DNA of 64,000 bases from Primula veris (GCA_963682055.1 OY821745.1:18101342-18165341), one strand, 5' to 3'; shown: positions 1 to 11,398, counted from the stretch's first letter. Notes: generated by a model from the letters alone, not told the origin. Translations and numbers: made by a program.

Positions 1-232
1 CTGAAAGAACCAATGTCAGTTGTCATTTGTCTCTCCATCTACAATTGCGAAGGCAAAGGAATAAAGTCCTATAGAAAAACCATAACATAAAAAAAACAAT
101 TGATAAGAATTTGGAGTTAACAGAAGTTCAACTGGAAAGTGCATGTAAACATGTCAAAATGCATTACAGAAAAAGGGTTCTAACACAAGAATGTATGGTT
201 ACCTCGGTTACCGTTCTTTCCAGTAACGGACA

Positions 233-2213
233 TTAGTTTTGCACGAACTTGCTGAACAAATGCGAAGCATCAACGGACAACAACGATTGTATATACAAAA
301 ACCCTTTAATACATCCGCCAAATGCCACAAAAAGTCGCTCAAACTGGTTACTAGTTCTGTTGATTTCAAGCTCAATACGGCTACCAGGGTTTTGCGACAA
401 TGCAGCGGGAATATACCATTTTAATTCTTCGAATGAATTATCAAGAACACCACTGGAATTTGTCTTTGCAATACATGTTGCCATATAAGCTTTTTTGTAA
501 TTAACCTCGATTCCATAACTTCCATTGATGAGGATAATGACATCTCTAGCTAAAAAGGTGGGCTTACTCTTGACTTTATCGCCAATGAGTTCTGCAATTT
601 TACGACTGCTTAGTCGCTTACACCTATTGGTAACAATCGCAAGATCACAACTATGCTCATTATTAAATTTTCTGATAATAAATGCACCGCTTCGAGTTTC
701 AGTGGATGCAACTATCGACCAACTACATTGTTTGTCTCGCCCTTTCCCATAACAAACATCATCAAACCGTTTTTTGTTATTTCTCACCTTACGAAAATGA
801 AAACCACACCTCACTGAATACTTTTTTAATGTGATGCGTGATCGACCAAGGTGACACAAGATCGACCAAGAGATGGACCTATCTATCAGGTTTCTTGAAC
901 AAATGCGGAATAAAATTAATGATAAAAAAATAACAATAAATAAAAGCCAAACTAAAGACCGCAACCCGTCACCTATAAAGAGGTGGGAACCTTGGTATGA
1001 TTAGCTGGTATGGAACTGCGACCCGTCACGTATAAAGAGGTGAGAACCTTGTTATGTGAAGATGCCACAAACGGTTGCGGGATACCGATTGATAAGTCAG
1101 TTTTGAACGCCACAAGGTAACCCCTTGATAAGTTCGGAAAGTTCAATGAAGAACCAAAGAAAAAACTCTCAAATATATTAATCAAAACTTAAACTTTTAC
1201 AATCTGATTTGGCCCCTATTTATGCTTGGAACAAGCCTCCAAGAATTGGGAAAGTCTAAAGAAAACATTAATTAAACATAGGTTCAATGTAGAATAGACT
1301 TATGACCTTCTAATTACTAGATAACTTCAAAATTAATTAAATCACAATAAATTCATAAATGTATCATAAAAATGAGTGCTTAGACTTCTCCAATACGTTC
1401 CCCTTGAGTTGTAGCATTTAATGGATTCAAATGCATTGAATAATCAGCCCCCATGTATTTAAATCTTCTAGAATCAGCCCTTTTTTGGTTCATGTATGTA
1501 AACCCACGAAATTATCCTTTAATGTGGTGTCTTGAATAGCTCCAATCAGGTTCACAAAGTAATGAGTTTCGTTTGGACTCGTCACGGCCGTGTTTAAGCT
1601 TCTATCGGCCTCGTTTATTCTACGCACAAGCGCGTTCTTTCCCTCGTCATCACGCATACCTTGCAACAGCCCGTTAAACACTTCCTTGAACCTTTTAGCT
1701 CTAGCTCTCATAACTGGTCCAATTGGAACCGGTCATGATCACATCATAATGACTTCCTAAAGTCATCACAACCATCTGGGAAACTCTGCCCAACTTCCTT
1801 AATATGACCAGACCAATGATTCGATAAAAGCACCTTACTCGTGCTAGACTCCTCTCCACTAGTTTCTGATTCATATTCTAATCTAAGTACACTCTCAGAT
1901 ATATCCATCACATCAGATGTACACTCCTTATCAGATCTACTATAACCGACAATCGCGTTTGTACATACTTCAATTCCCACAAATGTCAATGAAAGGCGTT
2001 CATAAGATCAAGCATACAAATTAAATTCGCTTGACTACGTAAGGAAAACCCCTCATTTCCAGAAACAGAATACTTCAATAAAATATTATTACCACTCAAT
2101 TCAGTCCACTCTTCATAAATTTTAACCAAAATATTTCCATAGCACATGTATACATGAACTTTGATAGAAACTTTTTCCAAACCATACTTCCACAACAATA
2201 AAACATACTCCAT
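233..2213 (-). pseudogene. MULE (Mutator-like) transposase, N-terminal part, decayed and interrupted
   Basis: Minus-strand remnant of a MURA-type transposase. The segment 2213-1987 carries the variable N-terminal region typical of plant MULEs. The segment 1989-1752 ends in GQSFPDGCDDFRKSL, the start of the MuDR DNA-binding domain. The segment 826-233 continues with KKYSVRCGFHFRKVRNN, then the HSCDLA zinc-binding-like motif, the plant MULE stretch YGIEVNYKKAYMA, and ends near SVDASHLFSKFV, where the DDE catalytic core should begin. The core itself is missing or broken. The two halves are separated only by the solo LTR at 832-1746, and the reading frame matches across it. A frameshift lies near 1987. 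A splice acceptor (polypyrimidine then CAG) directly precedes 2213. The family assignment is firm; the element is not autonomous here. Confidence 0.8.
832..1746 (-). mobile_element. Solo LTR (915 bp) of a Ty3/Gypsy element inserted into the MULE
   Basis: The segment begins TGATGCGTGATC and ends GATCACATCA, so it has TG...CA termini inside a short imperfect inverted repeat. It is flanked by perfect 5-bp duplications TAATG at 827-831 and 1747-1751. Removing it restores the MULE reading frame. On the minus strand, 1711-1490 is an open frame starting about 35 bp inside the LTR and containing GPVMRARAKRFKE, which resembles the C-terminal tail of plant Ty3/Gypsy polyproteins. In some chromovirus-type elements the pol frame runs into the LTR, and this fits. 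A two-copy direct repeat of about 52 bp lies at 960-1058. The solo-LTR call is strong; the lineage is inferred. Confidence 0.75.
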
Positions 2214-2339
2214 CTGTAGAAAAAAATCACATAAAGGGTAAAGATAAAAAAAATTCACAAAATGCATACAATAGATGTTATGTACCATAGTTATGTCAAA
2301 CATCAAAAGTACATAATGTCTCCAATTAAGATGCAGTGG

Positions 2340-3020
2340 GTTCATAACATCTTTACAAGTGCATAAAATTCTTACAAATGAATAAAAAGTGCATAAAATC
2401 ATTACAAGTGCATATAAAGTCTATGTGGTCTAATCTAAAGTGCATAATAAGTTGCATAATAAATGCATCTGATCTCACTTAAAAGCCAATATTGTCCAAC
2501 TTAAGATTATAATAGTTGCATAATAAGCGCATAAAAAGTTTATAGTATTGTCCAACTTAAATTGCATAATAAGAGCATAAAAAGGACATAATGTTGTCTA
2601 ACTTAAACATAACATGCATAAAAAGTTTATATTCTCTCATTTAAAGCGCATAAGATCTTTACAAGTGCATAAATAAAACTTAAAATCAGTACAAGTGCAT
2701 AAAAAATGTATAAAAAGTGCATAATATCTTTACAAAGTGTGTAAACCATGCATATGTTATCGCTTAAAAGTACAAATGACATAAGATATTTACAAGTGCA
2801 TAAAAAGTCTTTATTGACCCACTTAAAGTGCATAATAAGTGCATAAAAATGCATATTGTATTTGTATATTTACAAGTGCATAAAAAGCGCATAAACAATG
2901 CATATGGTGTCCCTTAAAAAGTATATATTCTCTCAATTAAACTATTATAAACTCGCTACCTCTTAAACATAAAGTACATAATGATCACTAAAAAAGTGCA
3001 TAAAAACAGTTTTTAGGCAC
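2340..3020. repeat. Degenerate GTGCATAA repeat field
   Basis: More than twenty occurrences of GTGCATAA or GCGCATAA, many in the form AAGTGCATAAAAAGTGCATAA, mixed with TTTACAAGTGCAT. Spacing is irregular and there is no fixed unit length. It lies where an intron of the MULE gene would be (between 3457 and 2214). Scattered copies of the reverse form TTTATGCACTT occur at 3150-3180. Confidence 0.7.
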
Positions 3021-3457
3021 TTATTTATGAATAAGAACTTCTCGGTATTCGTAACTGCTAGCTAAGAGCCTGATATATTGAAACTTCACAACATAAAAAT
3101 ACTGTGCGCAAGGCATAAAAGCACTTTTAATAAATATATTTATGTACTTATTTATCCGCACTTTTTATGCACTTATTTATGTAAAAGGTTAGAATTCTAA
3201 GAAAAAAGTATGCATACAAGATCTTTTAATGAACTTATTATGTGAATTAGGGTTCATCTTAACAGAATAAACCCATCAAACCAAAAATCAGCCCCCAAAA
3301 ACGCATACCGCTTATAAAAAACATAAATTATGATATTCACGTAACTAACTTCTCAAAGTAAACATAATTATATGTAATTTCGATCAAAAAAGTGGCATCA
3401 ATTGTAAATTTTAAGTAAAAAGTAACAATAAAAGAGAGAATTGGGAAGAAAACCTAC

Positions 3458-3484
3458 CAGCCAAAATATATATACAACCGGCAT
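3458..3484 (-). other. Candidate first coding exon of the MULE transposase gene
   Basis: On the minus strand an ATG at 3484 opens nine codons followed by a good donor (CTG then GTAGGT) at 3458/3457. This could splice in phase 0 to the exon that starts at 2213. The DNA upstream of the ATG (about 3530-3640) is rich in TC repeats, like a plant 5' leader. Further out, 3690-3760 holds an AT-rich stretch ending in a GGAAAAATGCC-like sequence on the minus strand, which might be the element terminus. This is inferred from splice signals only, because nine codons cannot show homology. Confidence 0.35.
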
Positions 3485-3659
3485 AGATGCAGCTCGATGA
3501 ACACGTAAATAGGGCAAAAAAGATCAAACAGTACGAAGATATAGAGATACAGAATGAGAGATATAGCGAGAGAGAGAGTGAGATCGCATTTTTCGTCGAT
3601 ACGGAGAAGAGAGAGAGAAAGTGAGATAGATAATGGTGAATTAGATTTTGGGGTCTATT

Positions 3660-6600
3660 TATATTAGTCAGAAAGTGTGATTAATTGAAAAGAGTGATGT
3701 TATGTGTGACTTTTTAGGGATTAAGTTGTAAAAGTGTGACCTATTAGGCATTTTTCCTTTATTTTTTCTATTTTCAATAAATTAGAATTTGATAAATTAA
3801 AAACAAATTGTACAATATACTAAAAACTCAAATAAAAATATAGAGCCCTAGGAGGCCTATCCTAAACTTAAATATTAATCAAAATTTAATTTGTTTTGTC
3901 CATTTGACACATTTTTATGTAAACAGATTGTGAACCGGTGTGTATATAGGGTGATTGTTCCCAGATAATTCTCATTCATCACGATGTCTATGTGTGTATA
4001 TACATATAGATTGAAAGAGACATACAAATATTTATAAAGAAAGACTATTTGAGAAAGCACGGTTTGGCTAGGTAATAGGAAAGCAGTTCCTTTTTAGTTA
4101 TATCTAGTTTTCATCCAGGTAATTATCTGATCCTTAAACGTGTACTAAATCACAACAGCTATAAATACGTATAGAACAAGTATTTAACTATGTCGGCTCA
4201 CACCCTAATTAGATCATTGTTCGACAACATAAAAGCTATGGGTTTTCTACAGAGATTTATACCACATGAAACCAAACAAATAGTGTTAATACTTAAAAGA
4301 CTAGGATGATTATAAAATTCTAAGGAGATAAATTATTGATTAATATATATATGCAGTCACAAAAACAGTAAAGTGGTCAGTGTCGAGAAACTGTTAACTA
4401 ATGCTTTGAGTTTAGAGATCATATTTGCATGTTATCATTAAGTAGATTCTGTAACAATTTTTAAAGTTTGAACTCTCTTGATGGCAATTGGAAAACCAGC
4501 AGTGAGCTCGTTGGTATGTATTTTGGGAATAAATGCTCAATTTTTTAAGTTGATTTGGTTTTAAGTGGAGATTAAATCTGGATATAAAACTAGAGTTTTG
4601 TTAGGTTTAGAGTATTGATTAAGGGTTAATGATTATATCTCTGGGTCATTAACAGTTCCGGTGTATAAGTGTTTCGGTTTCTCAACCTGAATCAGGTGAA
4701 TGAGTTTTGTCTTGATATTACAAAATATCCCGTTGCGTCTTTTGACAATGTTTTGCAAGATCGTTTTATTATTTTCAAGTATTATCTATATATATGTACT
4801 GATTGGTTTTGTTATATCGAAAAGAAAGAAAGAAATATCGAAAGATAAAAGAATAAAGCAATTGAGTTATATCCGGTGAATCTGTGTAGAGTGAATGAGT
4901 ATACATTATAAAGATAAATGTTATATACTGTGTTTCATGTACATGGTTTTTAAAATTATTATTTTATGATTTGATTATGATTTGTATTGGGACTTGAGAA
5001 TAAGTCAAACGGAGAATCACCTAATAAGGAGGAGAGGGAAAGTGGGGTGACGTTGTCAACTAAACGAAAGAGTTTGGTTTTCAACGGTTAACTTAACGAT
5101 TGTACATATCTTCGTTAACCGGATCGTTTTAAATAAAAGACTCGGTTGTCAAGCTGTGATGACCTTAAATACGAAGTGTACGTATGGTTTTATGCCAGAG
5201 AAAAAGATGGACGGTAAATGATTGAATAAGTCAATCCGCTTGTTATTCTAAGATATACATGTTATTATTTTGCTATTATTATAAAAAGAAAGAGATTATT
5301 ATTATTATAATTGCGATGGTTTAAAAGATATTTAATCTTGATGAAAAAAGAAAAGTGAAGAATTTATTTATCTTTTATTGCAGTTTATTTAAGTGGTTTT
5401 TAAAAGCTATGTATCAGGAATTTTTATTAAACAAAGCATTATTTTGAAAGAAAATAAAAAATAAAAATCTTATTTTCGCCCCGTATATTATACTGTAAGG
5501 CTTTCACTCTCATTGAGCTCCTCCTTTTTAAAAATATTTTCAGGTTAGCAAGCAATTAAGTACAGTTGATATCGAGTCAGTCAGAAATTGTAGGATTATG
5601 TGTTAGTTTTCCGTTGCGATTACATGTTGAGTTAGCTTATAAGATGTAAAATTACTTTGTAAGAACCTCAATTTTGAAGGTTATATTTAATAAAGTTTTG
5701 ACAGTAATTTGAGCATATTTGAGGAGTAATTTATAAGTGTTTTAAAGTTAGGTTTTGTCTATCATGTGCCGCCACACGTGTTAATATGTCGTGTGACACC
5801 CACTGAATCTGGTATGTTACAATTATGTCGTACTCTCTCGTGGTAGGGTTTACGTGTGGCGCCATCATCGAGCCCGAAAACAAACACAATGTATATATAA
5901 GCCTAGAATTGCTTTTCAAGTAAACAAATTGATGGAATTTTGGGTTACGGAGTACTTTGTAACTTTTACTTTTATTTCGAAATTAGATTTGTGTACACCA
6001 ATATAATTTTTTACCATGGATTGGCCACAACGTTGTATACTTTGACTTATAATCCGGTTTGCGTTTTATCCACTAAAATACGAGAATGGTTCTATAGCAA
6101 CCCTTAAAATTAACCTGAAAAGTATATCCAGATGTAGAATGTCTTGGTCAGTTTTTTTTTTTTTGCATGTGGGCAAATTATTAGCATCAAAAATAATGGA
6201 CGGCCCATTTTCAATGCTAATAAATGCCTTAGTTCATCTCATTTTCTCATCTACTTACTTCGCCCATTACCTATCATTTATTGTATCTTTATGCAAAAAC
6301 TTATGATCGATTTTCGTCATTTGTGTTTTGGAGAAAATAAGCTGATTTTTTTAGTGTCCTTTCAAAACTCGGTTGGTCCAACATGAAACGCCATCCTTTT
6401 CAAGCCAAAATCCTAAAAAATAAAAGTGTAGATGAAAAGGAAATGTATTGATGTTAAAGTGTTTGTTTCGGCTTCCAACATGTGTATTTATGTTATTTAT
6501 ACTTATTGTCATGTTTGTTTGCAATACAGTGTAAACGGGTATAACTTGTAAATAGATACTATTAGTGGGATAGCATGAGCATCCGCGTCAATATCTCTAT

Positions 6601-6780
6601 CAAACACTTCAAATTTTTGGATAAAAGTACACTTTTTAGATTTTGAGAATCCATTTTTACCTCTACCCGGTGAATTTTTATAGATCCATCCCCCGGCGGA
6701 ACCGGACATGATGATTTTTCATCATCCGGCTCAAGCAAGAACTTTAAAGAACTAAATAGATCCATATAAAATACATACGG
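3660..6780. other. AT-rich intergenic DNA, no gene recognised
   Basis: No coding region with recognisable homology on either strand. The open frames are short and of low complexity. Polypurine and TATA-like strings are scattered through it. An isolated ATG with a possible donor at 4481-4513 was considered and not accepted. Confidence 0.5.
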
Positions 6781-6792
6781 GGGAGGATATAT

Positions 6793-7114
6793 GAACATCG
6801 TGAAAAACACCCAACTAGACACTTTTTCGTAAAAACGTTCCAAATCAAGATTTGGTTAATGCAAATCTCCACGGTTTCACGACGGGAACACAAATATGCG
6901 TCTTGTTTTTTTTTTTTTTTTTTTTCTGAGATGTATAATAACATGTTTTGAATTTTTAAATTTTACCATAATTTCGAAAGCATGTAATTATACATCTCGA
7001 AAAAAAAAACAAGACGCATATTTGTGTTCCCGTCGTGAAACCATTGAGATTTGCATTAACCAAATCTTGATTTGGAGCGTTTTTACGAAAAAGTGTGTGT
7101 TTTTCATGATGTTC
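6793..7114. repeat. Foldback (hairpin) element
   Basis: The left arm 6793-6945 and the right arm 6981-7114 are nearly exact inverted copies, with only a few mismatches, one short insertion on the left and a different poly-T/poly-A length. They are separated by a loop of about 35 bp. Weaker complementarity extends outward to about 6765 and 7150. Both arms contain TTTCACGACGGGAACAC or its complement. No open frame is convincing. This is a MITE or foldback transposon; its transcript would form a long, nearly perfect hairpin. Confidence 0.85.
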
Positions 7115-7668
7115 ATATAACATTTCCCAATACATATATATGTTATAAAATCTTATAGGGTATTTACACATATACGCGTCTGCCCGCATATATGGACATA
7201 ATAATATATAAATGTTTCGATATAATAAACATTTTACCATATTCTATTTTTAGGAATTACTACTATTTATTTTATTGTAAAAAAATTTTAGTTGAGAAAA
7301 TTAAGCATTGGACCATGAAAACAAAAGTATTTCAGAATTGGTCCGGATATAAAATTTAATTAAGGATTGGTCCATTATTTCTGAAACTAATTAAGGATTG
7401 GTCGAATATATATAATACATATATTCTGTTTTAATATCACACATATATCTCTCTCTAAATCATATAATCGAGCTCTCTGTCTCAATCATCTCTCATTAAA
7501 CTATCTCTCCCACACTCTCTCTCCCTCTCTTTACATACATATATAACTCACCTAAACCTACCACCACAACCGCTCCTCCGTCATTCCCTCCACCTCCGCC
7601 GCTGCCGTCGGAGGTTCGCTCCTCCTCCCTCTCGTCGTCGCCAGCGGCTTGCCTCCACCGCCGCCTGT

Positions 7669-7705
7669 GTATATATATATATACACACAGATATATATAC
7701 ACATA

Positions 7706-7736
<31 letters not shown>

Positions 7737-7820
7737 CTCTCTCTCCACCGGGAGGAGAGAGAAGAAGAAGAAGTTATACATACATACATATATATATCTC
7801 TCTCTCTATATATATATAAT
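7669..7820. repeat. Microsatellite cluster: (AT)n, (CATA)n, (TC)n
   Basis: Adjoining runs of TATATA, seven or more CATA units near 7705-7735, CTCTCT, and GAAGAAGAAG. Translations across it are low-complexity artefacts. Confidence 0.9.
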
Positions 7821-7836
7821 AGAGTCAGTTTTACCG

Positions 7837-7891
7837 ATGGTCGATCCATTCCTTGTTGAGACTCTGCAAAACCCTCGCCATCGTCTCACCA
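7837..7891 (+). pseudogene. Captured first coding exon of an R3H-domain nucleic-acid-binding protein gene
   Basis: An ATG at 7837 opens 18 codons reading MVDPFLVETLQNPRHRLT, plus one further base, followed directly by the strong donor GTGAGT at 7892. This peptide matches the conserved start of plant R3H/SUZ-domain proteins of the DPFLVEALQNPRHRLT type, recalled from family knowledge. In that family the next codon is Ile, which fits the phase-1 ending. The upstream 7500-7680 is TC-rich and GC-rich, like a 5' UTR. The R3H domain and other exons are absent in the following 2 kb, so this is an isolated exon inside the transposable element rather than a working gene. Confidence 0.65.
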
Positions 7892-8149
7892 GTGAGTTTT
7901 GATTCAGACTCTTTTGTAATTAGTATGTAAAATGGGGTTCAGACTATTTTTGATTCCGACTCTTTAATATATTTTGGTTCAGGCTCTTTTTAAAATAACT
8001 TATTGTTCAGACTTTTTTTAGTTCGGACTCTTTTGTAATTACGTTGCTTCTGTAGGTAAATTAATTAGAAATTGGAATTTTATGTTAAGTCTACAGTGGA
8101 AGACAAAGAGGATATTTGCTTTTTTTCTTTAGTATTTGGATTTAAGACT

Positions 8150-8395
8150 GTTTATTTTTCAGACTGTTTATTTAGTATTTGGAAGACAAACAGCTTGTTT
8201 ATTTTTCAGACTGTTTTTTAATTAATTTATTTTTCAAACTGTTTATTTTTCAGACTGTTTTTTAATTAATTTATTTTTCAGACTGTTTTTTATTTAATTT
8301 ATTTTCCAGACTGTTTATTTTTCAGACTGTTTGTTAATTAATTTATTTTTCCAACTGTTTTTTATTTAATTTATTTTTCAGACTGTTTTAACAAA
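8150..8395. repeat. Minisatellite of CAGACTGTTT units
   Basis: Irregular tandem units of about 18-32 bp built on TTTTTCAGACTGTTT plus TTAATTAATTTA. A looser form, TTCAGACTCTTTT, begins at about 7905, directly after the captured R3H exon, so the array may have grown from captured intron sequence. Confidence 0.75.
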
Positions 8396-9070
8396 AACAA
8401 CGATAATAAAGGTAAATTTTGGATTGACGGGATAATAATGAGTATAATAAACTTACCTTCACAATTTTGTTTTCTGAAATCAACGAAGAGAGAGAATACA
8501 GTCTGATGGTGGGATTTGTTGGCGGTTTAAAGAGAGAGAATACAGTCCAAAGACATTTTTTCGGAGAGAAAGAAAGAGAAAGAGAAAGTTTCATTTTTTA
8601 TTTTTTAATTGTTTTTGATGACGTCAGCAATCTTTTTTAATGATGTCACCAAATGGACCAATTCTTAATTAGTTTCATTTTTATGGTTCAATCTTTAATT
8701 AATTTATAGATAGGTACACAATCCAAAATTTACCCTATCGTGGGAGGTTGTAGTATCTTTTAGGAGGTGTAAGAGAAATTTTAAAATAGGGGAGAGAGAA
8801 GACAAATATTCTATATTTAAAAGATGTGTTCTAAATTAGCCTTTGGGTAAATTTTGGATAATAGAATCTTTTCAATAAGTTAATAGCTTAAACTCAGTAT
8901 TTTAAATAATTACAAAAAAGACCTGTATTTTTGATAAATTGTATTTTAAAATAGTTTTTGTTGCATCATGATTATGTAATTTAGAAATTCCATATTTTTA
9001 ATAAGTTGTGTAGAATAGATAAATAGATAATCTATAAAATAAATATAATGAGTTTGATTGTGTAAAATAG

Positions 9071-9442
9071 GGCTTCAAATTAGTATGGTTAGGTTTTGGT
9101 CAGTTTATCAGTTTTTGTATTCGTAATTATTTTTCGATTTTTTTTATCAAATCAACGTTTTATTTTATTTATAAAGTGTTTATTTAAAAAAATTTGTAAA
9201 AGTTGAACTTTAATATTGTTTTTTGGTATTATTAACATCATTACCTTATAAATTGTCAAACAAACAATTAAACATAAATAAGTATAACAAGTCAACTTTT
9301 ACAGATTTTTTTGAACAAACACTTTAAAAATAAAATAAAACTTTGATTTTTTTAAAAATAAAAAAATAATTACGAATACATATGAAAAAATCGATAACCT
9401 GACTAAAACATGATCCTACTAACTTGAGAAAATTTGAACCCC
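9071..9442. mobile_element. hAT-like MITE with 8-bp target duplication
   Basis: The termini are inverted (GGCTTCAAATT against AATTTGAACCCC). The element is flanked by identical 8-bp TAAAATAG at 9063-9070 and 9443-9450. The interior is a long imperfect inverted repeat: about 9085-9205 pairs with about 9290-9420 (GTATTCGTAATTATTTTT and its complement). It has no coding capacity. An 8-bp duplication is the hAT signature. Confidence 0.7.
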
Positions 9443-9906
9443 TAAAATAGATACTCAAATTAAAATAGCTATTGTGAATGCTGTAAATGCATAACATTAT
9501 ATAACTATAATGAATACATTTTTCATATTAAGGTAACATTGCATAACTATAATGAATACATTTTGTATGTTAAAGCCTAAAGGCAATTTTAGTACCACAA
9601 GTTTGCATTTTATTATGTTAATTTTGATTTAAAATGGGAGATAACAAATATGAAAAATGTTTTTATTCACACATTTTTACTACCCAAAATACCAACCCGT
9701 CGTGGCATATACACATGCCATATCTAGTCATCATGAGTTTTAATTGATAATTGGAATGCTAACAATTTATGACTTATTTGGTAAGTGCATTTATTACACC
9801 TTTTTACAGTTTGTTTGAATTTTTTTAAAATCTCTTTATTTTTGGATAAATTATAAATGAGATTATATCATTATACAAAGACGAATTAATAAAAAAATAT
9901 AACAAA

Positions 9907-10499
9907 TGAGTTGGATTGGTTGCAACTTTTAAGGTTGGCATTTTCATTTTTTTCTCCTTTTAACAATATTATTGACAAAGCCATAACTTTGGTCGGTAGC
10001 GTTAGGCTTTTCAACAATATATATAATGAATTGACAATAAACGATGAACACTTCTTGATCTTTATTATTATTCGGCAATTGCCCTTGTTCGGACTACAAC
10101 TTTTATCACTATATTTATGCTCGGATTCGCTGTTTGATCCGGGATGTGATATTTCTCTTCTCTTCGGTGCTCGATTTTCTATCTTGCTCGGTTAGGCTCT
10201 TGATGTGATACATTCTGACAAGTTTTTATCTTTTCTCTCCTTCTCTCTATATTTTTGAGATGTGTTTTCTGGTCCCTTTCTTAGGGGGGATACTTGGTTA
10301 TTTATAGGCAATTATGCCTCCTAGGATGTTAACAAATGTCTCCATCTCGTGGGATTTTCCAGATATGAGTCCCTAGTTAAGTGGGCTTGGGCTTTTTGTA
10401 AAGGGGTGATAACCCATTAAGCGTTGGATACCCCGTTATGATATATGGGCTGATTAATACCCGAATAGAATATTCGGGTCTAATTTTTATGTTCTATCA
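9907..10499 (-). mobile_element. 3' LTR of the Tat1 retrotransposon
   Basis: Read on the minus strand it starts TGATAGAACAT at 10499, directly after a purine-rich GGGAGCACT stretch that could be the polypurine tract. It has a TATAAATA box (complement at 10299-10306) followed by a pyrimidine/GA-rich leader, and ends near 9907. The right-hand boundary is well supported by TG and the purine tract. The left boundary is a guess, because no second LTR copy is present to align with. Confidence 0.5.
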
Positions 10500-10736
10500 A
10501 GTGCTCCCTGACTTCCTCGGTGTGGTTTCCACGTCGAGGGAGTCACGATTGGTCTGTCGAAGAGATTATTTCGGTTTAGCTGTTCCCTATGTTTCATTCA
10601 ACAAGTGCCCCTATTTATAACTGCTCCTTGGGACCCATTTACTGTCTTGGGAACTTGCAAATTTGCTATTTGACTTTGATACGACCCTTGGTATCTTTCT
10701 TCGAGGAAACCCTTGACCTTTCCAAAAATCACCTTA

Positions 10737-10744
10737 TTATAAAA
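10737..10744 (+). promoter_or_regulatory. TATA box of antisense gene A
   Basis: TATTATAAAAAAGG, about 60 bp upstream of the ATG at 10799. Confidence 0.6.
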
Positions 10745-10798
10745 AAGGAATACCCTTCCCACAATTACTTATTCCATCACCACCTTGCTTGTGACTTG

Positions 10799-11110
10799 AT
10801 GGCTTCTCCCAATGGTTCTACTGGAGACAATTCTTCAGATTATGTCGCTTACTTGGAGAATGAAGTCAAGAAGGCTCGCGTTATGAAAAGGAAGCTGGCG
10901 GACGTGACAAAAAGGTTGTCCGATATGGATGCGGCCCATCACTTGACGATGGCTGGCATGGATTGGGCCTTTGAGCGTATAAAGAGGCTCGAGGCTTATT
11001 TGGCTAAGCAAAAGGCATCAAAAAGGGCCTATAAGCTTGCCTTCAAGGAGTTGCATGCTCGGTCTAAACCGAGTTCGGATGACGTTGAAGGAGGCTCTTC
11101 CTCGGAATAA
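10799..11110 (+). CDS. Antisense gene A: small coiled-coil protein (103 aa)
   Basis: Starts at MASPNGSTGD, the first ATG after a TATA box at 10737. A longer reading frame runs upstream through promoter-like sequence and is not used. Residues 14-85 are strongly helical and charged, with coiled-coil spacing (YLENEVKKARVMKRKL, then FERIKRLEAYLAKQKASKR). The C-terminus is acidic and Ser-rich. A polyadenylation signal AATAAA is at 11179. It lies opposite to gag-pol within Tat1 and is paralogous to the next gene. No domain with a known function was recognised, so the role is unknown. The intact frame and complete gene signals suggest it can be expressed, which is inference. Confidence 0.65.
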   Translation: MASPNGSTGDNSSDYVAYLENEVKKARVMKRKLADVTKRLSDMDAAHHLTMAGMDWAFERIKRLEAYLAKQKASKRAYKLAFKELHARSKPSSDDVEGGSSSE

Positions 11111-11341
11111 TTAGTCTTTTGTGATTTCTTTGTATTGGGTGTCATCACCAAGTTGTAATCGAATCATGGAAAAATATTAATAAAACATCTTTTATTTTCA
11201 TTCTTGTCTGTTTATTCCCTTGATACCTTATTGGATGAATTAATTGGATTTGAACTGCTGTAGTTAACCATAAATGCTCTTGGGAAGTTCAAGAGGTTGT
11301 CTTTCTTCGAGATGACCTTTGATCTACCCCTTGTTTCTTCC

Positions 11342-11348
11342 TATAAAA
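11342..11348 (+). promoter_or_regulatory. TATA box of antisense gene B
   Basis: CTATAAAAGGGG, 57 bp upstream of the ATG at 11399; a close match to the plant consensus. Confidence 0.7.
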
Positions 11349-11398
11349 GGGGACTGTCCCTATATTCTTTGTGCAACTCATTCTTTATTAACAAACAA

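Larger units (their letters stand above)
7300..8735. mobile_element. Putative Pack-MULE-like element with long imperfect inverted termini
   Basis: About 52 bp at 7350-7403 (GAAACTAATTAAGGATTGG is its core) match, inverted, 8657-8708. Outside these, each side continues with related TTGGTCC / GGTAAATTTTGGAT sequence of the kind found at MULE ends. Inside are a captured host exon (7837-7891), microsatellites and a minisatellite, and no transposase. The element class is inferred from the termini and cargo. A 9-bp target duplication was not identified, so the outer limits are approximate. Confidence 0.55.

Noticed and set aside
4481..4513. Short ATG exon with GT donor (MAIGKPAVSSL)
   Set aside because: No downstream exon or recognisable family; chance frame in AT-rich DNA is more likely.
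7496..7849. Minus-strand frame with Tyr/Val/Gly-rich product
   Set aside because: Comes from microsatellites and the GC-rich leader of the captured R3H exon.
9911..10195. Plus-strand frame of 94 codons
   Set aside because: Lies inside the Tat1 LTR and has no homology or coding character.
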